Assembly: GCA_004151065.3 (NCBI GenBank) | Contig: NWUY0300002358.1 | Location: 21,339 to 49,924, forward strand | Origin: Larix sibirica | Taxonomy: Eukaryota > Streptophyta > Pinopsida > Pinales > Pinaceae | Reading direction: 5' to 3' | DNA: 28,586 bases | Part shown: positions 20,781-28,586 of the stretch, piece after piece | How the letters are laid out: every line of letters begins with the position of its first letter | Numbering within the stretch: the first letter of the stretch is position 1 | Notes under the pieces: model-generated | Database searches by the model: none | The model's input: the letters and a program-made list of their open reading frames with translations, nothing else | Told to the model about the DNA's origin: nothing | Made by a program: the position numbers and the translations under genes

Positions 20781-21770
20781 GTGCCTCACTAATGGGTGTT
20801 GTGTAATGAGATACTACTCCTTTTGACACTAGCAATCCCCCTTTTTTCTCTTTTTCTCTTTGGATCATTTATTTTTGCACTTCTATTTTTCTTTTTCTTT
20901 TGATCTTTCTCTTCTTGTACTTTTATTTGGATAACGGTTGAAGGTACTTGCCCTGGATAGCTTATTGGTACCAATGATGAATTCCCTTAGCTTTGTTACT
21001 AGCAACCGTCCATAGGCACGACAGATTTACCATAGTAATGCTTGGTTAAAGCAAATAGGTAGTACCTCTTAATTCAAGGAGTACCTACCCTTCCAACCGT
21101 TAACCATTTTCAAAGATACATTGCGTAGGGAGACTTGTTTCATATCCAATGAGAGCATTGCTCAAAAGAAACTCTTTATGTTTATTAATCAGTTAGCCAC
21201 ATGGTTTTACAAGTGAGCCTCTGGAACCAACGTAGGATTCATTACAACACAAGCATGCCCGAGACATAAGGGAGAATAGGGAGGAATTCATGATGAATGG
21301 GACACAAAGGGGAAGTCAAGAGTCAATTAATTACTCTTTAGCCAATGGGATTTTGATATCAAGGTGGAGTGGTATGGATATGGATATAGGGTCAAAGTGT
21401 GGAGCCAAAGGAGAGTTATAATCCCTGTAAATACCAAGAGTTGTTATACAATGATATGTGTATAAAAAAAAATCTATTCTCACTTTTAACTTATGGAATG
21501 TCTCTACTAACCATGCTTATCAAAATAAATCATTGTAAGTAACATGAAAACATCCTGCAATACAATCATCAATCCAAGTCATATTCCACAAAATGCATCA
21601 TCAGGCATGACATGGCATCATATGAATACATAGCATGGCATAATCACAAGGAAAAGGTATGGCATCAACTTATGGTATCTCATCACTGATCACATCTACA
21701 TGTTTGAACTTTGGATCTGATCCTGATTTTTTAATTAAAAATATGGGCCAAAATCCCCATATACAAAATG

Positions 21771-24213
21771 GTTTAAAAGTTCCCAAAGTCCTCAAAGCAT
21801 CTTGCAAATTCTAGGTATCTAATGCTTATTATGCGTAAGGAATATAATAAGGGAAAAGGTTTAGTCAATGCTTGGTCATACAAAAGCATCTAGTATTGTA
21901 TAACATGTTTTCCTCAACACATGTCCCACATATGTCTTTTGTCCAACATTCTATACCATTTCTTCCTCGATAATTGTTCTATCCACCAGTTATAGTCCAC
22001 ATGTAATTTCCATGCCATGTTTTCTTTATTGGCTTTGTCCATCGATTTGTTGCGCTACCTTTATACCCTGATCTCTTCCTCGTCATAACTTGCCCTTCTC
22101 CACTACTCTCGTTCATAAAGAATGGAACTCCTTTTATCACTTCCAATAATTTGCTACATCTTTTGTCTTATCCCATTCATGTATACAATCCATTGTTATT
22201 TGTCATCGTGTGATCAAGGAGAATACCAATTCTTATTTTTCATTTTCTCTATGATGTTAGCATGTCACTTCCAACAATTGGAAATGGTAAATTCTACAAA
22301 GCTTATTATGGTGTTTCCATATGTAAGATTTGGCCCAAATTTTAAAAGGATTATCACACTTGTTCATTAATGCCAAATTCATTATTTTCTTCATGCATAT
22401 TTGTCGTTATCACTGCCTTAATAAGAAGAGAATTCAGACTCACTAAACCCTTGTAAATTATAATTGAGGGTCCCTTTATCACCACCAAATTTAATGGCCC
22501 GATTGATGATCCTTTGATAAAACATTCTCCATCCCTAGACATGGTTACACCCCTTCAGAGATGATAAAGTTTTACCACCAACGATAGCCTATATATTTTT
22601 ATTGTTTCTTCTTCTTCTTGTACATCATGCAACTTAAGAGGCAAATTTCTCCACCAAATTTAGAGGCAAACTAAGCCTCAATAAATCTAGAGTGATTTAA
22701 ATTAAATTTGGCCTTGATTGAGATATAATTTACATGGAAGAATATTAAGAGACCAAATAAACCTTGAGTGTTTTTTTAATGTGTATTTATCAGATTTACT
22801 CTATGTTTCCTTTTTCAATCCCTACCCTAGTGTAAAAAGGTGGTGCAAGTTAGTTACAAGCATTCTCCTCCTACCAAAATTGATTGAAATAGTTGTGGTG
22901 AAAATATTGAAGATTTTGCACAAGCCATACAATAGAGGTATATTTAATACAATATTTCACAATCATATAGACCTCGATCTCAACCAACAAAAAAAACTTG
23001 ATTGCAATGTTAAATGGAATGCACATTTGTTAGTTTTTTTCATGTATGATAATCTCTCCATTTAATCGTACAAATAGTGCAGCCTCAAGTGCCATTTCCA
23101 TCTTTTAATGCAAAAGTTTATTTTTCCTCTACCTTTCATTAGTGACAAAACTCATCATATATCATTTGTGGAGTCACATTGATATACATGAGACATCCAA
23201 CACTACAATGTGTCGTACAAAATATGCAAAGTGTTGGCTAAATAATTTCCTCAAAGACAGTGGAGGAGCTATCGAGGATCTAAAACATTTTTTAACACAC
23301 CTGTGCATTAGTTTATGAAACTGGTAATTGTCCCTTTCCTCTAAAATGTGTAACTGTTACATTGGTTTTTCTTTGTCAAATGAGTTAATGTAACTACATT
23401 CCTATTGGGACAATGAGAGTTTAATATATGTTTTATTCTTATTTTTGCTTCGTCATAAAGCATTTCATTCATGCATTTTTTAAATAATTCCTTCAAAAGG
23501 CATGCTAGGCACAAAATAAAAATCCTTTATTGCATATTCATTTTATCTAATGATGCCTAAGGTGTTTCGTTAAGGTGAGATGAGTCCATAAAAGATCCTT
23601 CTCCAAACCATTGTTTCTAGTGTGGATTCTTTCCTTCTCAATCTACAATAGTGGCTACAAATTTCCACGATACTTTTCATTTATATGTCATTATGTCCAT
23701 TCCTTTCATGTTTGATGGGAACGGATCCTTTGTTCAAAGTGGATGTAAGTGTAAGCTTGACATAAGCATGAGGGCGTTCAAAGCACTTATGCACGGTATG
23801 AATTCTACCATAAGAAATTGTCCCATATTAACTTGATGTTAAGTTCTTCATTCTAGTGACTACTCTGCAATCATATTTCCTATCATGTAAAAATTATTGT
23901 CTTCAACAATTTGATTGACTTATTTAGTGTCTATATACCACACGTCAACAAGATCACGAGATCTTTGTTGAAAAAGGTGCTCCACTCATGACTACTTGAC
24001 AATCAGATCCTATTTTGATCATGATTTCAATTTACTTTCTTATTATTTCTAATGAATAGGTAAATATAGTTGTTTCCTTGATTGGCAATATGGGCTTGCT
24101 AAAAGGATTATAGTGACTATAATCACTGTGTAATCACTACACACTAGACTTGAATTTGATTGTTTCATAACTATATTTGATGAATTTATGGTCTCTTATG
24201 ATGATTTAAAAAA
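21771..24213. other. AT-rich region without recognised gene
   Basis: Only short ORFs on both strands, with no recognisable domains. A minus-strand frame starting MSRDGECFIKG (22542-22354, 62 codons) and a Cys-rich minus-strand stretch near 21860-21940 hint at old coding sequence, but I could not connect them to a family. A plus-strand 115-codon ORF (22718-23065) also lacks recognisable features. Confidence 0.5.
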
Positions 24214-24237
24214 GTGTGTGTGTGTGTGTGTGTGTGT
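24214..24237. repeat. (GT)12 microsatellite
   Basis: Twelve perfect GT repeats preceded by an A run. Confidence 0.98.
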
Positions 24238-24749
24238 TTATTAAAGTTTCTAGGTAACAATCTTTGAATGCAGATTGGAAGGTAAGGTCACAATAACAAA
24301 GCGTAGTGTCAAGCATGTGAAGAGCCATTGTATGGCTCTTTAAAAAACATGGAGCCAAAGGAAATATCATGGATATTCCAAATGAAGTTGGCAACAAGCA
24401 TGCCAAGTCTCTTTCTTCCCCATCTTGCATTCTCTTCCTTGTGTCACTTCTCACAATCCCTCCCTTATATTTCAAGGATAAATCAAGACTAGTTCAAAGG
24501 TAGTCTTGACTACTTGTTTACTTCCACATTTATTTTCTTCAAAAGCTTAGTGGCCATTGTTGAAGTTTATAAGACCAAACAACTTATTTTACTATACAAC
24601 CTTTGACTCGTATTCTTCCATTGCCTTTGCATGTAACATCCATTATCAGATGATCAATAACTCCTTTCTCTTCTTTCCTATTTTGATTTATGTGATTCTC
24701 CTCTGAATAGGGTTTCTAAGAAGTGAATAATTCTAAAGAATCTTACAAT
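24238..24749. other. No recognised feature
   Basis: A minus-strand ORF of 89 codons (24475-24206) ends in a (HT)n run that is only the translated microsatellite. Nothing else stands out. Confidence 0.5.
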
Positions 24750-25016
24750 ACCTCCTACCTACATCGTTTTATCCCATGGAAATCGATACTAGGGGAAACA
24801 CCTTCCACTTGTGACTTCATAGCCCATAAGCAGTTAAGGCCAAGTATAGTAACTCCCCATGTTTACCACATATTATCCCAAGAGTGGTTAGGGATAGGTG
24901 CAACACCCCTCACTTTGTTGCATCTTAATCCATGAGCGGTTGGATCTAGGTACAATACCCCCCACCTACCACTTAAAATCCCATGAATTATTAATGCCAG
25001 GTGCATCATACCCCAA
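24750..25016. repeat. Minisatellite, about five degenerate ~53-bp units
   Basis: Each unit reads roughly CTACC...TTATCCCATGAG, then CGGTTAGG, then CTAGGTACAATACCCCCCAC. Unit cores CCCATGGAAATC, CCCATAAGCAGT, CCCAAGAGTGGT, TCCATGAGCGGT and CCCATGAATTAT start at about 24773, 24824, 24877, 24930 and 24983. The units are strongly diverged, including their Pro-coding CCCC tails. Confidence 0.7.
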
Positions 25017-25078
25017 TTTTGATTTCTTAGTGTGTCATATGCTTTTTTCACTTCATACTAGCCATGCAGATATCCCCT

Positions 25079-25765
25079 CAAATATCATTATATGGATTTT
25101 TCACAATTCATGAAGCAACCTAAACATGTTGTACAATGACATGAAGGTCCTCCATCTTACCCTTTGATTATACACATGTGTTGAAGTTCTCCATTGAGTG
25201 TCTCTTCCATGGTCTAAATGTGTAACTTTAGCCTCTCATTTGATGTTTAGTGGCATGTTCCAAAGTTTTTTTTGCAAATACTTTGTTCCATCATATGTTT
25301 CCATCCCAACATTAACTCCTTCCCTTGTCCTACATGTCCATGCCCACCACTACAATTATGAAAGTCCATATGTGCAAATAAATAGTTCTGAATGGAGATA
25401 GTTTCATTGTAATTACTCCCCATTATATCATTATATGGATTTTTAATAATGCATGAGCCAACCTAAACATGCTTTAGAATGACATGAAGGTATTCCCTCT
25501 TACCCTTTGATGATTCACATGTGTTGAAGTTCTCCATTGAGTGTCTCTTACGTGGTCTAAATGTGTAACTTTTGCCTCTAATATGATGTTTAGTGGCATG
25601 GTACAAAGATTTATTTGCAAAAACTTTGTTCCATCATATGTTTCCATCCCAACATGAACTCCTTCCCCTATCCTATATGTCCATGCCCGCCACCACAATT
25701 ATGAAAGTCCACAGGTACAAAAAAAATAGTTATGATTCGAGATAGTTTCATTGTAATTGCTCCAT
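25079..25765. repeat. Two-copy tandem repeat, 343-bp unit
   Basis: ATCATTATATGGATTTTT starts at 25084 and again at 25427. The following 330 or so bases match almost throughout, with shared blocks AACCTAAACATG, ATGACATGAAGGT, TGTTGAAGTTCTCCATTGAG, TTTGTTCCATCATATGTTTC, CATCCCAACAT and GAGATAGTTTCATTGTAATT. Identity is about 88-90 % by eye. No ORF is kept in both copies. Confidence 0.92.
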
Positions 25766-26776
25766 CCACTTCACTCACAACATAATAATGCTCCTTACTC
25801 ATTTCCACATCTTATATGTCTAGAAATCAATTCATGTCAACATTCTCATTCACCCATTGAGGTGGTATGCTACTATTCAATCTATGTCATTATCTTGGTT
25901 TGACATAAATATAGAACCGTGATAGACTTGGGTTCTTTGTTTTTCTACACATATGGAAGGTATGATTCCCATATGTGTAGACGAAGAAACTAATGGGATG
26001 GTTTGGTGTCATTGAACTCAATATACATGAAATTGTTGGATATAGTTCTCTATGCAGTGTTCAGCAAGAGGAACACTTCATGAGGTAAGAATGATCAATG
26101 CTAGCTTATGGATTAGTAGTAGTGTCTAAAAATATGAGAAAAAGAAATATAAAGATCACATTAATTTTATTTTAGATGTCTTTGGCCTTAACTCTCTTCG
26201 GAAAATTAGGAGTGTTTCAAAATACCCTATTTTTTGTTTTATTACACCATCTTGCAGGTACCACTTCTAACGATTTTTGTGGGTTTAACTACTGCAAAAT
26301 CCTCATCCAAAAATTTCTCCAATCTCCCCAACCATATTGACACTCATAAAGAAAGAGACTCGAATGCTCAAAACCGCAGAAATCCCAAAGCTTAGTCCAA
26401 TTATTAGGTGTTTTGCAAAAACAAATGCCTTGCAAAACTCAATTGCTTTATTTCATAAACTTTTTCTTTGTGGCGTTCTTATACAATTCCACCACTTTTT
26501 CTTAGGCAATGACAAGCATCAGTCATGTTGTCGTATTCATGATGCTTAGTATACAACAAGAATATAACATTACATTTCAGAGTAAACAACCCACACTTAA
26601 TATATAATATCATTGTGTTGAATTGAACATTTTTAATAAATCTATGTGAAATGATTTCTGTTTAGGTAAAAATAATATATCCATACCCTATACAAAATCC
26701 GCTTTATATTATTTATGTGGACATCTTCGTGAAATTTTGCATGCATTAGTTAGACTGTCGTTTTGATTTTTTCCAT
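25766..26776. other. Region without recognised gene
   Basis: It contains the imperfect palindrome at 25932-25990 and otherwise only short, unrecognisable ORFs, for example 70 codons at 26337-26549. Confidence 0.45.
25932..25990. repeat. Imperfect palindrome (hairpin), arms of about 25 bp
   Basis: CTACACATATGG-AA (about 25945-25958) and TTCCCATATGTGTAG (25966-25980) pair perfectly over CTACACATATGG. Pairing extends outward with gaps through GTTCTTTGTTT and ACGAAGAAAC. The loop is about 7-8 bases. Confidence 0.7.
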
Positions 26777-27274
26777 TTGACATGTTTGACCATGATGCAT
26801 ACACCTCGGGTTTTGGAGTGGTGGTTTCAGGTGACGGGAGTCTTTGTGTCAAGGTGCTGTGAATGTCTTGTACCTAGTAGGTTTGTTGATGTGGTTGTTG
26901 CTACTGGCTTGGCTTGTTGTTCACCGTATTATGTGTGGAAGATTCATTTATCTGGGGTTTTTGTTTTCGGTGTTCTATTATGTTGGTCCAATGGTCTGAA
27001 TATGGGGATGTCGTCAGGAAGTGTTCCTGGAATGTGTTCTCGTCAGGTGGCTGACATCTTGGATGGTGCGTGTGAGCTTGTCATACGTCCATATGGACAA
27101 GTGGTGACACCTAGTATGTGGGATTGGTCAAATGGAGGGGGTTTTGAGATTGGAGGAATTTTTATGTGGGCTTGGAATTTCATTTATACGGTGTGTTACG
27201 TTGGAGCTCCGTCAGTTTGTCTTTACCGCAAATTAATTGTCTTCAAGATGGTGAAAAATGTGTTCTCATGTTGA
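26777..27274 (+). CDS. Unidentified 165-codon ORF, doubtful
   Basis: An open frame of 165 codons starting MTCLTMMHTPRVLEWWFQVT. The product is rich in Val, Gly, Cys and Trp. Hydrophobic runs (VVVATGLACC, GVFVFGVLLCW) could be membrane segments but may only reflect the G/T-rich base composition, because GTT/GGT/TTG/TGG codons give Val, Gly, Leu and Trp. I see no known domain. No clear promoter, intron signals or partner gene was found. It may be a chance frame in an untranslated or LINE 3'-UTR-like sequence. Confidence 0.15.
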   Translation: MTCLTMMHTPRVLEWWFQVTGVFVSRCCECLVPSRFVDVVVATGLACCSPYYVWKIHLSGVFVFGVLLCWSNGLNMGMSSGSVPGMCSRQVADILDGACELVIRPYGQVVTPSMWDWSNGGGFEIGGIFMWAWNFIYTVCYVGAPSVCLYRKLIVFKMVKNVFSC

Positions 27275-28586
27275 TTTTTGTGGGCTAATTGTTATAGTTA
27301 TTAGCTTGGGGGATTTTGGGTTGCGATCGTTTGTTGGTTCTGGTTCCTGCTTTCTGGTGTTGATGGTGGTGTATGCAGGTATGTGGTCGCTTCTAGCAAA
27401 GCTCATGTTGGCAAGTTCTCTGTCAGTGGCTGTGAAGATTCCATTGTGCAATTAGCATTTTAAATTTCTCCATTTTAGTGATTGGAATGAGACTCAGTGC
27501 ATGTTCAACTAGTTTTGAGAAGATATTTGCTTTCCATGTTGCCAGTTTAGGGTTTAGGGTTTGTTTGCTAGGTAAACATTTTCCTAGCTTGAAATGATGT
27601 GAAATAGTGGTGTGTTGCAACAATTAGTGAACTATCGGTATGTTGTATTGTTGTTGAGACCCTTGGCTCAGCTTTGTTGGTGTGGGCCATAAAGCCCTTC
27701 GAGATTTTTCTTTTTCCCAGAGCAAGCTTGCACTTGGCAAGGAAACTCTTTGTTTGGGTCTATATTTGGTATTTTCGTGGCCCATTGTAGGCAAGGAGGA
27801 ATCCTCACCAAATTGAGGGGAAATGGAATTTCCATGGCTTGGTGCGTATATACATATACAGTAGGGCTCTTGCGTGAGATCCTTGGAACGATTCCTTTCA
27901 AGTGTTGTTGGGTGTGGAGGTGTTTGGCTCTACATTTGATGCAAATGAACATGTGTCTACTTCATGCTATGCTTGGTGCTATTTTCGAGTTCTTTGGAAT
28001 GAACATATGGTGAAGGATTTGTCCTCTAGCTGTTGGATTCCAATTGATCATGTACTTGTATAACACATTGAATTTGTAGGCTATGGATATTGTTTGGTGC
28101 TATATAGAATTGCTATAGTCCCTATTCTTGGATTTGATTTAGTGATTTTATAAGCAGCAATGTATTAGTGATTTGTGTCTATGTCTCTAATTGCTCAACT
28201 GGTTTTACAGGTTGCACTGTATTGTTGGTTCTGTTGTGAAATGGCTTGTGTGAATTATATTTAAATATGATAGTTATGTAGCCCTTGTTGGTTTCTTGTT
28301 TCTGCTTGGATGGTTCAAACTCCTTCTTGGAAAGAAGTTATGCTTGTATCTTGTTTGTATGGATTACTTCTCGTGGTATTCATGATGTGTGTGGTCTTAT
28401 GTTTAAATTTAGATCTATATTTAAATCTAGGTTGCAAGGTTTCACATTAGCAAGGAGTACTCTCCACAAACATTAGCTATCCAGCACAACATGGAACAAC
28501 TTATAATCTTATGTTAGGAACCAGTGTCAACCCTTCTCTTTACTTTGTTAGTATATTGTTGTTGGACGCATATGCTTTGTAAGTCG
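27275..28586. other. G/T-rich stretch without recognised gene
   Basis: It continues the G/T-rich plus-strand composition of the preceding ORF. It holds two TTTAGGG units, a few ORFs under 95 codons on both strands with no recognisable product, and no repeat structure that I can see. The transcribed strand is probably plus if this is a 3' untranslated or element-derived sequence. Confidence 0.35.
27546..27559 (+). repeat. Two plant telomere-type units (TTTAGGG)2
   Basis: TTTAGGGTTTAGGG, followed by a third partial TTTG. Two units are too few to call an interstitial telomere. The same motif is the common telo-box of plant promoters. Confidence 0.6.

Larger units (their letters stand above)
12095..21770 (-). 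mobile_element. LARD-like non-autonomous LTR retrotransposon, about 9.7 kb
   Basis: Two direct repeats, 12095-14727 and 18786-21770, flank 4.06 kb. Read on the minus strand the interior is a ~1.9-kb leader with a tandem array, then a gag-like decayed ORF, then a short tail into the left repeat. No RT, integrase or protease motif is found, so it would have depended on another element. Minus orientation rests on the ORF, the intron signals and a TATA box in the repeat. Primer-binding site, polypurine tract and target-site duplication were not found. A tandem segmental duplication is the main alternative, but the internal gag-like ORF and repeat size favour a LARD. Confidence 0.55.
18786..21770. 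repeat. Long direct repeat, right copy (probable LTR)
   Basis: This is the partner of 12095-14727. It begins TGAAATGCTAAG and loses similarity after ACAAAATGGT (about 21771). It is about 350 bp longer than the left copy, mainly because of one segment (about 20430-20780) and a short duplication of GACCAAGTCAAAC near 20340. The sequence between the two copies differs, and the edges of similarity are sharp on the left (12095/18786). Confidence 0.85.

Noticed and set aside
20406-20792. 128-codon plus-strand ORF in the right long repeat
   Set aside because: Most of it lies in the segment missing from the left copy. No domain is seen, and the composition is that of surrounding non-coding DNA.
21860-21940. 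Cys-rich minus-strand stretch resembling an extracellular or envelope-like domain
   Set aside because: It can only be read by passing stops and changing frame. No neighbouring signal peptide or membrane segment was found, and the Cys spacing matches no family I know.
22354-22542. Minus-strand 62-codon ORF starting MSRDGECFIKG
   Set aside because: Short, not extended by the sequence on either side, and no recognised homology. Kept only as a note in the region entry.
24206-24475. 89-codon minus-strand ORF
   Set aside because: Its end is the translated GT microsatellite and the rest has no recognisable feature.
27546-27559. Interstitial telomere
   Set aside because: Only two full TTTAGGG units. 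This occurs by chance or as a telo-box, and no array follows.

Overview
The window looks like intergenic DNA of a large plant nuclear genome, most likely a seed plant and probably a gymnosperm. It is AT-rich and contains no bacterial-type operons and no intact host gene that I can recognise. Almost everything identifiable is an old transposable element, broken by stop codons and frameshifts. The gymnosperm guess is my recollection of where similar retroelement proteins are common and is not a search result.

Layout. (1) 1-2390, minus strand: the 5' half of a decayed LINE, with ORF1 (DUF4283-like domain plus a degraded zinc knuckle) followed by the ORF2 endonuclease domain. The window edge cuts it before the reverse transcriptase. 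(2) 2860-7360, plus strand: remains of a Ty3/gypsy LTR retrotransposon. A short pol fragment (protease-RT linker and start of RT) is followed by a long decayed additional ORF with a coiled-coil tail, then a 583-bp LTR with TGTTG/CAACA ends. (3) 7350-10817, minus strand: a second long decayed ORF (about 1,100 codons) with a similar plan (globular N-terminus, Pro/Ser/Thr-rich middle, coiled-coil C-terminus). Upstream of it is a very degenerate tandem array of about 88-bp units (11255-11950). (4) 12095-21770: two long direct repeats (about 2.6 and 3.0 kb) flanking about 4.1 kb. I read this as a non-autonomous LTR retrotransposon of LARD type. Its internal part, read on the minus strand, has a tandem array of four ~330-bp units, then a decayed acidic Ser/Asn-rich gag-like ORF with an internal 154-codon duplication and a plausible terminal intron. 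No pol domain is visible. (5) 21771-28586: no recognisable gene. It holds a (GT)12 microsatellite, a ~53-bp minisatellite, a 343-bp tandem duplication, an imperfect palindrome, and a final 1.8 kb with a G/T-rich plus strand containing one unidentified 165-codon ORF.

How the parts work together: no working pathway is visible. The layers suggest successive retroelement insertions, with the plus-strand Ty3/gypsy LTR interrupting the tail of the minus-strand ORF, followed by long decay dominated by C-to-T type changes. The most interesting items are the two opposed coiled-coil retroelement ORFs, which may be distant relatives, and the long-LTR, pol-less element with its leader minisatellite, spliced gag-like ORF and W-box-core cluster in the repeat.
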